A DNA stretch of 64,000 bases from Mucilaginibacter sp. (GTDB taxonomy: Bacteria > Bacteroidota > Bacteroidia > Sphingobacteriales > Sphingobacteriaceae): the NCBI RefSeq assembly GCF_025359345.1, contig NZ_JANYGQ010000032.1, forward strand, positions 62,001 to 126,000, given 5' to 3'. This document shows positions 51,523-60,839 of this stretch, in pieces. The notes under the pieces are model-generated. The model was not told where the DNA came from. It made no database searches and was given only the letters and a program-made list of their open reading frames with translations. Made by a program: the position numbers and the translations under genes. How positions within the stretch are numbered: the first letter of the stretch is position 1; each line of letters starts with the position of its first letter.

Positions 51523-53790
51523 TTATCGCATCACCGGCACATTAATAAAACTATCGTTCCCCCACCATATCTTCAGGGGTCCGCCGGCGTCTTTAATAGT
51601 TTCTTCACTTACATCTTTACCGGTTCCATAATTAACCTGGGCAAACGGGTTTTTATCTATGTTTAAAACAACCAGTAACCTGCTGCCTTTGCTTAGCCGC
51701 CTGCTCACCATGCGCGTACGGGTAAATGGTATGGTTTCTTTAACACCCGGGTGCAACAAGTGGCGCACGCTTGCATCTTTAGCATAGCTCGCACGCCCCA
51801 GGTAGTAAGAAAGTTCAAAGTAGTCACCGTTTGGCATTACTTCGTAAAGCACAACCCCGATATCCATATCTTTTTTATTGATGATGGCCTTTAGTTCGCC
51901 TGTAAATATGCCATTAACCTGTATGGGCTTATCAAATGGTTTGCTGATAAAGAACAGACCATTACTGCGGTTAAGCTGTTTTTTAATGATAGGGTCGGGG
52001 TAATAATCGTTATTGGAAGTCGTGCGATCGGCAAGGTTGACTTCCTGGTACAATGATGCTGGTTTGACCGGCTTTTTATCAACCATCAGGTAGTTGCTGT
52101 CGGCTTTAATGTTGGTGAGGTACAGCTTTAGGGTATTGTTGTACATTTTATCTAACGACGGCGCGTGTTGCCAAACATTGGCGCCCATCACCTCGTAATT
52201 TATTTTATCTTTTAAAATGGCAGGCTTTCTGCCGCCTTTCAGTATGTAATCAAACCACTCGAAAGTAATATCCCGGGTGTGCATTGGCGCCACAGGATCG
52301 AGATGGTAATCCCTTAAAACCGCCGTGCCGCCTTGCTGAGTTCCAAAATGATCGTATGGGCCTATAATGAGGTAATGGTTGGCTTTCGGGTTATATTTAT
52401 AATGATCGAGGACGTATTGCATACCTGAGATCTGCCCGTCATCATAGTATCCTTCAAAAGTTAGCACCGGTATATTTATTTTGGCGAAATCAGTTTTATA
52501 AGGCACCATAGCCTGCCAGTATTTATCGAATGCAGGATGTTTCAGCCATTTTTGCTGCCATGGGTTGGGCGTGCCATCAATGCTGTCGACTTTATTAAAT
52601 GCCGCGCCGCTATTGTACCAATTGTTGCGAAGATTGCTCCAGCGTTGATTGTCGTTGTTTACTGCATCGTCCGTGTATTTGTTGTTGGTTACATAAAAAG
52701 CCCACTGGTAATTTACATTCAGGAAGATGTTATTTTCCATAGGTACGCCTTGCCCCGGTATGGCTGCCACATAAGGCACTATGGTTTTAAGGGCTTTGTT
52801 CATGTGTTTTGTTGCCGCCCATTGTGAAAAGCCCGAATAGCTGCCGCCGTACATGCCCACTTTGCCATTACTCCAGGGTTGAGCGGCTATCCAGTCAATT
52901 ACCGTGTTTACGTCTTCATTCTCATGCTCGTAAGGTTCGATGGGGCCGGGGCTTAGCCTTTTGCCGCGCGTGTCGGCTACAATCCCAACGTAACCACGAG
53001 CGGCTGCGTTCTTTGCTTCGTACAAACTTCGCTCAAGGTTTGAGTAAATAAAAAACAGCATTACGGCCGGCTGCGGTATATCGATGCCTCTTTTTCGAAC
53101 TACTACAGCCGAGAGTACCACTCCGTTTTTCGCTTTTATAAAAACACTATCCTGTATAATGTAACGGCGGTTATCATCAGCCTTTTGTATCGTTTTGCTA
53201 AGCGGTTCTATGTCCTCAAGAACATGCATGAGATTGTAGGCTTTGCAAAGTTCAATAGCATCTTTAATATCCAGGCTATCCTTTTGTTGTTGTTTAACTA
53301 ACCCGCTTTTAAAGTCTGATTTTAAGTCGCTTATCCCACTTCTGCTGGTGAACGAAAACGATAACGAAACCGCGCTTTTATCATCCAGCGTTCTGAAAAA
53401 GTCTCCGGCCAAATTGTAAAATGCCTGCTTAAACGGAATTCCTTTTGTCTGCTTTGCGAGTTCGGCCCGGCAAAACAATTCGTATTGTGCATACAATAAA
53501 GCGGGGTACTGCGTGCCATCGGTTTTTGCAATTTGGCGTAATGCTGCTATGCTGTTTAGCGCATCAGTGTATTTACCGGCAATAATTTGGAGCTTAAACA
53601 AATTATCGAGGTAGGCTTTTTTATCGTCGTTTGTTTGATATTGGTTAATCACCTCATTTGCCAAAACCTGTATTTGTTTGGCGACAGCAACGCTGTCGGT
53701 ACTGTTTATTTGGGGGAAATAGACGTTTTGCGCGCGACTGAAAGCGCTTATAATAAGGCATAGCAATGCCATACAGAGTTTTCTGTTCAT
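51523..53790 (-). CDS. CocE/NonD family hydrolase (X-Pro dipeptidyl-peptidase type), exported
   Basis: A 755-aa exported alpha/beta hydrolase. Signal peptide (1-20, ending SRAQ), then about 180 residues of helical region, and the S15/CocE domain. The triad is Ser in VGMYGGSYSGFSQW, Asp in TFEGYYDDGQISG, and His in IGPYDHFGTQ. The C-terminal about 220 residues form the jelly-roll domain usual to this family (FFISKPFDKPIQVNGIFTGEL). Substrates are peptides, glutaryl-type amides or esters. It is followed downstream by nothing on its strand, and lies 28 bp after the LytTR regulator's stop in the same direction. Confidence 0.9.
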   Translation of the reverse strand: MNRKLCMALLCLIISAFSRAQNVYFPQINSTDSVAVAKQIQVLANEVINQYQTNDDKKAYLDNLFKLQIIAGKYTDALNSIAALRQIAKTDGTQYPALLYAQYELFCRAELAKQTKGIPFKQAFYNLAGDFFRTLDDKSAVSLSFSFTSRSGISDLKSDFKSGLVKQQQKDSLDIKDAIELCKAYNLMHVLEDIEPLSKTIQKADDNRRYIIQDSVFIKAKNGVVLSAVVVRKRGIDIPQPAVMLFFIYSNLERSLYEAKNAAARGYVGIVADTRGKRLSPGPIEPYEHENEDVNTVIDWIAAQPWSNGKVGMYGGSYSGFSQWAATKHMNKALKTIVPYVAAIPGQGVPMENNIFLNVNYQWAFYVTNNKYTDDAVNNDNQRWSNLRNNWYNSGAAFNKVDSIDGTPNPWQQKWLKHPAFDKYWQAMVPYKTDFAKINIPVLTFEGYYDDGQISGMQYVLDHYKYNPKANHYLIIGPYDHFGTQQGGTAVLRDYHLDPVAPMHTRDITFEWFDYILKGGRKPAILKDKINYEVMGANVWQHAPSLDKMYNNTLKLYLTNIKADSNYLMVDKKPVKPASLYQEVNLADRTTSNNDYYPDPIIKKQLNRSNGLFFISKPFDKPIQVNGIFTGELKAIINKKDMDIGVVLYEVMPNGDYFELSYYLGRASYAKDASVRHLLHPGVKETIPFTRTRMVSRRLSKGSRLLVVLNIDKNPFAQVNYGTGKDVSEETIKDAGGPLKIWWGNDSFINVPVMR

Positions 53791-53818
53791 GATTTTTTAA
53801 ATTAAATATTGATTTGAT

Positions 53819-54514
53819 TTATGTTTTCACCAGCTTTTTCAGCTTTACCGATTGCCGGTCGGATGCCTCGGGCGCATCGCCGGTTTTTAGTAATACTTTA
53901 AGTTTACCGCCTGGTAACGGAATTATTTTATCGATATAATTAAGGTTGATGATTTGTGCCCTGTTCACCCGGAAAAATAAAGATTCATCGAGTTTTTGTT
54001 CCAATAAATTCAATGAGGTTTTTAAAAACACACTCTTATCGTCAAAAAATAGGCGTGCATAATTATCCAAAGACTCAATCAGATGCACCTTGTTCCAACT
54101 GATAAAATGATATTGCTGCCTGTCCTTAACAAATATCCTGTCATCATTTTTTGAGGCTGATTTCACTTTCAGCTGCTCCATCGCTTTTGCAAAACGTTCC
54201 TCGCGTATGGGTTTCATCAGGTAGTCAATAGCACTTACCTCGAAAGCTTTTACAGCGTATTGGTCGTATGCGGTGGTAAATATAACTTGAGGCACATTAT
54301 CCAGTGATTCCAATAAATCGAACCCTGTTTTTTCCGGCATTTGGATGTCCAGGAATAACAGATCAGGCTTTTTTATGTCGATTTGTTCTTTTGCATCATC
54401 TGCATTTTTTGCTTCGCCAATTATTTCAACGTCCGGGTAGCTTTTCAATAAAAGCTTTATCTCCTCGCGGGCATTGCGCTCATCATCAATAATTAAAATT
54501 TTTAATTTTTTCAT
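53819..54514 (-). CDS. LytTR-family response regulator
   Basis: A 231-aa regulator. The receiver domain (1-118) has Asp10/Asp11 (IIDDERNAR), phospho-acceptor Asp56 (LLFLDIQMP), the Thr of FTTAYDQYA and Lys in DYLMKPIREE. The LytTR DNA-binding domain (about 125-231) contains YHFISWNKVHLIESLDNY and FFRVNRAQIINLNYIDKI. It overlaps the kinase stop by 4 bp (54511-54514), so the two are translated together. Target genes are unknown; the neighbouring CocE-like gene is one possibility. Confidence 0.96.
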   Translation of the reverse strand: MKKLKILIIDDERNAREEIKLLLKSYPDVEIIGEAKNADDAKEQIDIKKPDLLFLDIQMPEKTGFDLLESLDNVPQVIFTTAYDQYAVKAFEVSAIDYLMKPIREERFAKAMEQLKVKSASKNDDRIFVKDRQQYHFISWNKVHLIESLDNYARLFFDDKSVFLKTSLNLLEQKLDESLFFRVNRAQIINLNYIDKIIPLPGGKLKVLLKTGDAPEASDRQSVKLKKLVKT

Positions 54515-55581
54515 GCTGATGGGATGCTTATGGTGGCTAAAACAATATCATCCAGTTCGCCTGTTATAGCAAAAGTGGCGCGGCCTTTATATTCGAGCGC
54601 TAGTCGCTCTCTCAAGTTTTTAAGGCCAACGCCATCGTCGCCGGCTTCTAAAAAGCCTGGATTTTGCACTGTAATTTTAACAAAGCCCCCGGTTTTTTCC
54701 GTGCGTATGGTAATTAACCCGCCGTCCTTTCTTTTGGCAATTCCGTGCTTTATTGCATTTTCGACGAGGGTTTGTATACAAAGCCGGGGGATTTGGATAG
54801 CAACCAGATCATCATCAACGTTAATTGCGAATTGCAGCCTCTCTTCAAATCTTAATTTTTCCAGTTCAAGATAGTCTTTAACCAAATTAATTTCGTCACG
54901 CAGGCTGATCTGCATTATCTCACCATTGTAAAGGCTGGTACGCAACAGGTCCGACAGCAAATCAATCGCCCGCCTTGCCGATTTGGGGTTGTCAATAACC
55001 AGCGCCTTGATGTTATTTAATGAGTTGAACAAAAAATGCGGGTTAAGTTGTGCCGATAAATTGCTCAATTGTGCCTCACGCGATATAATGGCCAACCGTG
55101 CATTTTCCTTGCTTGTGCGTATTTCCCGTTGTGCATAGTGATACATGTGATAAGCCAGCAACCAGATAGACATGAGCCTGGTGCCGCCTATAAAAATGGC
55201 CTCCGCATTCTGTTTGAAAAAATCGGCATAAGTCTGCACCGGCGACTGGAAAAACCAAAACTGAAACAGGTATAATTTAACTGTAGTAGCAAGCGTGTAT
55301 GCAACGCCCATAACAACGGCGCCGGGGATAATGCGTTTAAGCAATTGCCCCAAGTTTAGGTTTTGGAAGTTATGCCTTAATGCATAATTGCGGTATAAAT
55401 GTGTAAGCAAAATATAAATAACCACATCGCTTATAAATTGTAGGGCGGCCAATAACCAGCTAAAGTGCGTACTGCGTGTGAACCCACGGTACTCCCAATA
55501 CAGGGCTGCAACACTCCAGCCAATAAACTGGCATTTCCAGTAAAGCGATATGTTTATTTTAGGGCTCAATTGTTGTTTCAA
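54511..55581 (-). CDS. LytS/YehU-type sensor histidine kinase
   Basis: A 356-aa membrane sensor kinase. Four hydrophobic segments lie between residues about 13 and 150, with a coiled region (to about 170) leading to the His_kinase domain: phosphorylated His182 in LNPHFLFNSLNNIKAL, and the ATPase domain with IQTLVENAIKHGI (N-box), then GLKNLRERLALEY. It pairs with the LytTR regulator overlapping its stop. The sensed signal is unknown. Confidence 0.95.
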   Translation of the reverse strand: MKQQLSPKINISLYWKCQFIGWSVAALYWEYRGFTRSTHFSWLLAALQFISDVVIYILLTHLYRNYALRHNFQNLNLGQLLKRIIPGAVVMGVAYTLATTVKLYLFQFWFFQSPVQTYADFFKQNAEAIFIGGTRLMSIWLLAYHMYHYAQREIRTSKENARLAIISREAQLSNLSAQLNPHFLFNSLNNIKALVIDNPKSARRAIDLLSDLLRTSLYNGEIMQISLRDEINLVKDYLELEKLRFEERLQFAINVDDDLVAIQIPRLCIQTLVENAIKHGIAKRKDGGLITIRTEKTGGFVKITVQNPGFLEAGDDGVGLKNLRERLALEYKGRATFAITGELDDIVLATISIPSA

Positions 55582-56128
55582 CTAATATTTTAATCAAAGC
55601 AACGAAATTATTGGCAACTAAAAAGATAAAGTACAGGAGCGCGGTGTTTGGGGGATAGGCGGGGAGATATAGCTAAAATGACTACAATGAACGTTTTGCT
55701 GCGAAATTTGATTCAATAGCCACTGGATGTCGCCAAAATTTCACAAAAATGGCACTAAAAACAACCCGTTTAACGCACCGTAAAACAACATTGATTTTAG
55801 AGTATATATATTATTGATTAACAGCTTTTTATAGCTATGCGATGTTCAGGTATTGATCCAGGTGGTGATCCAGGTCTTGTTCCAGGTAGCGTTACACTAA
55901 ATAAAAACAAAAACCAAAACCAAAACAAGTAGTAGAAGTAATAGCGTAATTGTGTTTTTTAGGATGATATTTTATCAAACAAATAATCGCCTGAACACCC
56001 CTTGATGCTGTACAAATAAAGAAAAAAGTTGCGCCAAAAAAGAAAGTAATTATACACATTCACGGTATTTATGGTTTACTTTTTTTTATTTTTTGTACTT
56101 TTGTCTAGTGCCAATCCCGCACAATAGT
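55582..56128. other. Intergenic region with tandem GATCCAGGT repeats
   Basis: About 550 bp between divergent genes. AT-rich, with three near-identical 12-base units at 55851-55886 (ATTGATCCAGGT, GGTGATCCAGGT, CTTGTTCCAGGT) followed by an A/C-rich run. They lie inside a possible 31-codon ORF (55837-55932). No other structure is recognised. Confidence 0.55.
55837..55932 (+). CDS. Possible 31-aa repeat peptide
   Basis: ATG to TAG reading MRCSGIDPGGDPGLVPGSVT and an NKNKNQNQNK tail. The Gly-Asp-Pro unit comes from the 12-base tandem repeat, and the C-terminus from a simple repeat. The composition may reflect the DNA repeat rather than selection for protein. Unlikely to be a normal gene, but worth listing. 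Confidence 0.2.
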   Translation: MRCSGIDPGGDPGLVPGSVTLNKNKNQNQNK

Positions 56129-58183
56129 ATGCATTTTTTATATCCTGCCTTCCTATTTGCATTGGTAACGCTGGCCATACCCATTCTTATACACCTGTTT
56201 AATTTCCGCAGGTATCAGAAAGTATATTTTAGCAATGTGCAGTTTTTAAAGGACGTGCAGGAGCAGCAATCGCACCGGCGAAACTTAAAAGAACGGCTCA
56301 TACTGGCGGCAAGGTTATTGGCTTTATTGTTCCTGGTGCTGGCATTTGCCCGACCATTTATCCCCGGAAAAAACGCAGCCAATGCAGGCAAACTGCAGGC
56401 CGTAAGCATTTTTGTTGACAATTCATACTCCATGCAAACCCTTAACCGCGAGGGCACCTTGCTCGATGAGGCCAAACGCCGCGCCAAGGAAATTGCATCG
56501 GCCTACAGTATAAACGATAATTTCCAATTACTTACACAGGATTTTGAGGGCAAGCACCAGCGCCTGCTAAGTCGCGATGAGTTTGATGATGCCGTTGATG
56601 CGGTAAAGATCAGTCCGCAAAGCCGTAGTTTGCAGCAGATAATCAGCAGGCAGCAAAGTCTGCTTGACATGCACCGCGGAGGTATTCGTTCAATTTATAT
56701 CGTTTCTGATTTCCAGGACAACATGGCTGCCGGCCGGCCGGTTAAGGCTGATACAGGAACGCGAATAACGATGGTACAGCTAAAAGCTAGTACCCTGCCA
56801 AATGTTGCGGTGGATTCAGTTGCTTTACTTAGCGCGATACACCGTCCCGGCGAAAGCGAAAAGCTGGTAGTGCGCTTGCATAACTATGCCGATAAATCTG
56901 CAGAAAAAATTCCGCTTAAGCTGGTGATAAACGGCGAACAAAAGGCCTTGGGCAGTTATACCGTTAAGGCGCGCTCGGTTCAATATGATACTTTAACGTT
57001 TTCGGGCCTGAAACCGGGCTGGCAGCGGGCCGAAATAACCTTGCAGGATAACCCGGTAACTTTTGATAACCAGTTTTATTTCGCTTTTAATGCCGCGCAG
57101 CAGATGCATGTGTTGCTGATTGACGGCGGTACTGCCAACCTGTATTTAAAAGCCGTATTTGCTGCCGACCCATTTTTTGCTGCCAAACGTGTGCCTGATG
57201 GCAATGTTGACTATGCGGCTTTAAACACCTACCCATTGATTATTTTAAGCGATGTAGATGCCATTTCAACCGGGCTTTCGCAGCAATTGAAGAGCTATGT
57301 GAGCAAGGGTGGCACATTGGTTGTTTTCCCGTCGGTTAATGCAGATGTTGCCAGCTACCAGTCGTTGCTGCAACCGTTAAACGCCGCTTATCCGCAGAAA
57401 ATAACTACCGAAGAAACAAAAGTGACCGCTATTAACCAGCAAAGCCAAGTTTTTAAAAGCATCTTCGAAAGTTTTCCGCAAAACCCTGATCTGCCGCTGG
57501 TAAAAAAATATTACGAGTTAAGCTCATCAACCGGCAACCGTGCAGAAACTTTGATGGGCATGCCCGGCAACAAAGTTTTTTGGGCCGGCTACAAAAGCGG
57601 CAACGGCAAAGTATTCCTTTCTGCAGTGCCGCTTAACGAAGATTTCAGCAACCTGCCGCGCCATGCACTGTTTGTGCCTGTGATGTTCAGGATAGCCTTA
57701 TTAAGCGGGCACGACCAACCTTTGTTTTATACCCTCGGCAAAGATGAAAATATTGAAACCCTGCCCATACAAACCAACGAAAAGCAGTTGCATAAACTGG
57801 TAAAAGGCACACAAAGCATTATCCCCGATACCAAACAGCAGGAGGGAAGCACCCTGGTTTACGTTGCCGACCAATTGCATGAAACTGGAATTTACGATTT
57901 GAAAAAGGTTGACAGCACCGTTGCCGTGCTGGCCTTTAACGATAACAGGAGCGAGTCGGACTTGAGTTATTTGACCAATGCCCAAATGGCCATAGCCGTA
58001 CCACAGGTTGCCGAAATAATGGAGAGTGGTAAAGGCTCGTTAAAAGGGAACGTAACTGAAACAAATTTCGGGTTACAATTATGGAAACTTTGTATAATTT
58101 TGGCATTAATTTTCCTGGCTGCCGAAATACTGCTGATTAGGTTTTATAAAACCACCTATCGCAACGTAGAGCAACAGGTTTAA
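56129..58183 (+). CDS. BatA-like membrane protein with VWA domain
   Basis: A 684-aa membrane protein. The N-terminus MHFLYPAFLFALVTLAIPIL, with the following ILIHLFNFRRYQKVYFSN, is the BatA N-terminal domain; a second hydrophobic helix is at about 57-75. The von Willebrand A domain has the metal motif DNSYSM (D-x-S-x-S) at about 95-110. The last part ends with a helix (LWKLCIILALIFLAAEILLI). I start at the ATG at 56129 because the further-upstream start is a TTG. Bat proteins are linked to stress or aerotolerance, but this lone gene lacks the usual MoxR partner here. Confidence 0.85.
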   Translation: MHFLYPAFLFALVTLAIPILIHLFNFRRYQKVYFSNVQFLKDVQEQQSHRRNLKERLILAARLLALLFLVLAFARPFIPGKNAANAGKLQAVSIFVDNSYSMQTLNREGTLLDEAKRRAKEIASAYSINDNFQLLTQDFEGKHQRLLSRDEFDDAVDAVKISPQSRSLQQIISRQQSLLDMHRGGIRSIYIVSDFQDNMAAGRPVKADTGTRITMVQLKASTLPNVAVDSVALLSAIHRPGESEKLVVRLHNYADKSAEKIPLKLVINGEQKALGSYTVKARSVQYDTLTFSGLKPGWQRAEITLQDNPVTFDNQFYFAFNAAQQMHVLLIDGGTANLYLKAVFAADPFFAAKRVPDGNVDYAALNTYPLIILSDVDAISTGLSQQLKSYVSKGGTLVVFPSVNADVASYQSLLQPLNAAYPQKITTEETKVTAINQQSQVFKSIFESFPQNPDLPLVKKYYELSSSTGNRAETLMGMPGNKVFWAGYKSGNGKVFLSAVPLNEDFSNLPRHALFVPVMFRIALLSGHDQPLFYTLGKDENIETLPIQTNEKQLHKLVKGTQSIIPDTKQQEGSTLVYVADQLHETGIYDLKKVDSTVAVLAFNDNRSESDLSYLTNAQMAIAVPQVAEIMESGKGSLKGNVTETNFGLQLWKLCIILALIFLAAEILLIRFYKTTYRNVEQQV

Positions 58184-58216
58184 ATGGATAAAAAACCCAC
58201 CATTAAAGCATAATAA

Positions 58217-59470
58217 ATGAATTTGCTTATTAAGTCCGCTACCGTTATTGACCCAAACTCACCGTTTAACCAAAAGGTTGTTGATATTTTAATTGAGAAA
58301 GGGATTATCACCAGGATAGCCCCCGAACTGGAAGCCGATGCGGAATTAGTTGAAGCAGAAGGATTGTTTGTATCGCCGGGCTTTTTTGATTTGAACTGCA
58401 ATATTGGCGAACTGGGCCTTGAAACAAAGGAAGACTTAAAGACCGGTACCGCTGCCGCCACTGCAGGTGGTTTTACCGGGGTAGCTTTAATGCCAAACAC
58501 CATACCGCCTGTACATTCAAAAGCAGAGATAGAGTATTTAATGAACCGGGCAAAAAGAAACCTGGTTGATGTATACCCACTTGGTGCAATATCGCATAAA
58601 CGCGAAGGCAAAGACCTTGCCGAGATGTACGACATGTTTTTGAGCGGCGCCAAAGCATTTACCGATGGTAACCGCCCGGTGCAGGATGCAGGGCTTATGG
58701 AGCGTGCTTTACTGTATGCACAGGGTTTTGATGCGCTGATAATTTCGTATCCCGAAGATACTGCCATTGCAGGCAAGGCCAAGGTTAACGAGGGTGAAAT
58801 AAGCACCATATTAGGCATGAAGGGCATCCCGCCGCTGGCCGAAGAACTGATGATAGCGCGCGACCTTTACCTGGCTGAGTATACAGGCTCAAGAATACAC
58901 TTTACAACTATCTCTACCACCCGCTCGGTTGAACTGATAAGGGAAGCTAAACGCAAAGGCCTCGAAGTTACCTGCGACGTGGCTGCACACCATTTGGTAC
59001 TTACCGACGAGGCGCTATTAGGCTTCGACAGCCTTTACAAGGTTAAACCACCGCTGCGCACCCGCGACGATGTTAACGCCTTGTTAAAAGGGCTGAAAGA
59101 CGGCACCATTGACGCCATAGTATCGCAACATACACCGCACGAGGTGGAGTTTAAAGATGTTGAGTTTGAGGTAGCCGAATTCGGTATTATCGGTTTGCAA
59201 ACAGCATTTGCGCTGGCATTAAAAGCAGGGTTGGATATTGAGCTTATTATCGAAAAACTCGCCATTGCCCCGCGTGAGATACTAAACGTTGAAATACCTT
59301 CCATCGCCGAAGGAAATGATGCCAACCTGGTGCTGTTTGACCTGGGCGAAGAATGGGAATACACTAAAGCTAATAACAAATCAAAATCATATAACTCGCC
59401 ATACATAGGGCAGAACTTAAAAGGTAAAGTATTGTTAACCACCAATAACAATCACTTTTATAAACAATAA
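58217..59470 (+). CDS. Dihydroorotase-like protein lacking metal ligands
   Basis: A 417-aa amidohydrolase-fold protein of the dihydroorotase (PyrC) type. Family blocks remain: KTGTAAATAGGFTGVALMPN and GAKAFTDG. But the metal-binding DxHxH is D58-L-N-C-N62 (FFDLNCNIGE), and the usual T-D-H-A-P-H catalytic block is SQHTPH, with Gln304 in place of the catalytic Asp. So hydrolysis of dihydroorotate is not expected. Proteins of this kind occur as non-catalytic PyrC-like partners of aspartate transcarbamoylase, or have a new role. Many databases would still call it dihydroorotase. It is the first of a row of five plus-strand genes. Confidence 0.85.
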   Translation: MNLLIKSATVIDPNSPFNQKVVDILIEKGIITRIAPELEADAELVEAEGLFVSPGFFDLNCNIGELGLETKEDLKTGTAAATAGGFTGVALMPNTIPPVHSKAEIEYLMNRAKRNLVDVYPLGAISHKREGKDLAEMYDMFLSGAKAFTDGNRPVQDAGLMERALLYAQGFDALIISYPEDTAIAGKAKVNEGEISTILGMKGIPPLAEELMIARDLYLAEYTGSRIHFTTISTTRSVELIREAKRKGLEVTCDVAAHHLVLTDEALLGFDSLYKVKPPLRTRDDVNALLKGLKDGTIDAIVSQHTPHEVEFKDVEFEVAEFGIIGLQTAFALALKAGLDIELIIEKLAIAPREILNVEIPSIAEGNDANLVLFDLGEEWEYTKANNKSKSYNSPYIGQNLKGKVLLTTNNNHFYKQ

Positions 59471-59474
59471 AAAC

Positions 59475-60143
59475 ATGATAGACTCAAAAGTAGAATCAGC
59501 CATTGAGGCCGCCTTAACGGCTTTTTCGAAATATAGTAGCTTTGATGCTACACCTTTTTCCAGCGTGATCGACGAGGTTTTCGACTCGGAAGAAGACTTT
59601 ATGAGCAAGGTTGCCATGCTCGACGAGGTTTTCGATGATTTTCCACAGCTGGAGGTATTGCGCGAGGTATTTTTTGATTTGCTGCTGGTTAATTTTTTCA
59701 GCGCTGATGTTAAAAAACTGGAAGAAGATTACCTTGATACCCCAGAGTGGGAAGCCATTGAAGAGGAAACCATTGACCGTGGTACCGAGCTATTAAACCT
59801 GCTGCTTTACTTGAATGAATGTGAGGACGAAGATATTGAGCCGGGACTGGAAGACTACTTAAAAGAATTTTTACTGGTTGATGAAGACGAGTTCCAGGAC
59901 GAATACCGCATTTATGAACCGGTTATAGCCCACCAGGTTTTGATGGAAAGCCCGGTTGCCGAGATAACAAAAGTAGCTAATAAACTACCGGATGATTCGG
60001 AATTGAAAGAACTGTTTTACCCTATAATGTGCTTTTTTCACAATACAGAGCCAACCGAAGAAGCAAAGAACAGTATAGCCGACAATGCTATTGAAGTGGA
60101 GTTTGATATGGCTGTTTTAGAAATACTTATCAGCTTTAAATAG
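59475..60143 (+). CDS. Uncharacterised acidic protein, 222 aa
   Basis: Not recognised. Very acidic (many Glu/Asp, for example VIDEVFDSEEDFMSKVAMLD and ECEDEDIEPGLEDYLKEF), no signal peptide or membrane segment, predicted all-helical. It starts 4 bp after the stop of the dihydroorotase-like gene, so it is translated with it, which may mark a shared function. I suspect a Bacteroidota-specific conserved protein, but I do not know its role. Confidence 0.8.
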   Translation: MIDSKVESAIEAALTAFSKYSSFDATPFSSVIDEVFDSEEDFMSKVAMLDEVFDDFPQLEVLREVFFDLLLVNFFSADVKKLEEDYLDTPEWEAIEEETIDRGTELLNLLLYLNECEDEDIEPGLEDYLKEFLLVDEDEFQDEYRIYEPVIAHQVLMESPVAEITKVANKLPDDSELKELFYPIMCFFHNTEPTEEAKNSIADNAIEVEFDMAVLEILISFK

Positions 60144-60162
60144 CTGTAAATCAATTGTTATA

Positions 60163-60735
60163 ATGGATTCTATTGAACGACAGATAAAAATAAACGGGGT
60201 TAAAAGCGGGGTGATTTTGGGTATAATTGTTACCGCGCTTAGCATCGCTTCTTTTTATTTTATCACGGCCACGCCATCACCAGCAATGTTTGTGGCGGGA
60301 CCGATAATTTTCGCGATTTTTTTGCCAATATTTTGTGTTACGTTTCTGTGCTTTAAAGCGCGCAAAGATGTTGGCGGGTATTGGACTTTTAAGCAAGCTA
60401 CAACCGGCATATTTACAATGTTTTTAGTTGCGTTCGTTTTGCAATTTATCGGGAAGGATATAATTTTTGATAAGTTTGTTGAACCCGGCAACGCCCTAAA
60501 GGTTCAGACCGCTGCTGTCAATGCCAAGGCCGCCATACTTAAGCAAAGGGGTAACACCCCCCAGGTGATAGATAAAGACATAGCCGAATTAAAAAAAGAT
60601 TTTACACAACCAGCTCCAACAGTTGGCAGTACCATACAGGGTATAATTATCTCTATCATCTTTATATTTATTTTAGCCCTTGTATTTGGTGCGCTGTTTA
60701 AGCGGGACCCGCCCGGCACGGTTTCCAACTTATAA
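60163..60735 (+). CDS. DUF4199 membrane protein (first of pair)
   Basis: A 190-aa membrane protein with four hydrophobic segments (about 15-37, 43-62, 80-100, 158-180) and a soluble hairpin loop in between (DKDIAELKKDFTQPAPTVGS). Matches the DUF4199 pattern (VGGYWTFKQATTGIFTMFLVA). The role is unknown. It lies 19 bp after the acidic gene. A terminator follows. Confidence 0.85.
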   Translation: MDSIERQIKINGVKSGVILGIIVTALSIASFYFITATPSPAMFVAGPIIFAIFLPIFCVTFLCFKARKDVGGYWTFKQATTGIFTMFLVAFVLQFIGKDIIFDKFVEPGNALKVQTAAVNAKAAILKQRGNTPQVIDKDIAELKKDFTQPAPTVGSTIQGIIISIIFIFILALVFGALFKRDPPGTVSNL

Positions 60736-60748
60736 GATATTGCAGAAA

Positions 60749-60776
60749 AGCAAGACCTACAAGTCTTGCTTTTTTT
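60749..60776 (+). terminator. Rho-independent terminator
   Basis: 8-bp perfect stem AGCAAGAC / GTCTTGCT, 6-base loop, then six T, 13 bp after the DUF4199 stop. Confidence 0.9.
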
Positions 60777-60839
60777 ATTCCCTAAACTTTTAAATCAAAA
60801 TTATTTATTACATTTAAGAAAACTTAAAACCAAATAACA

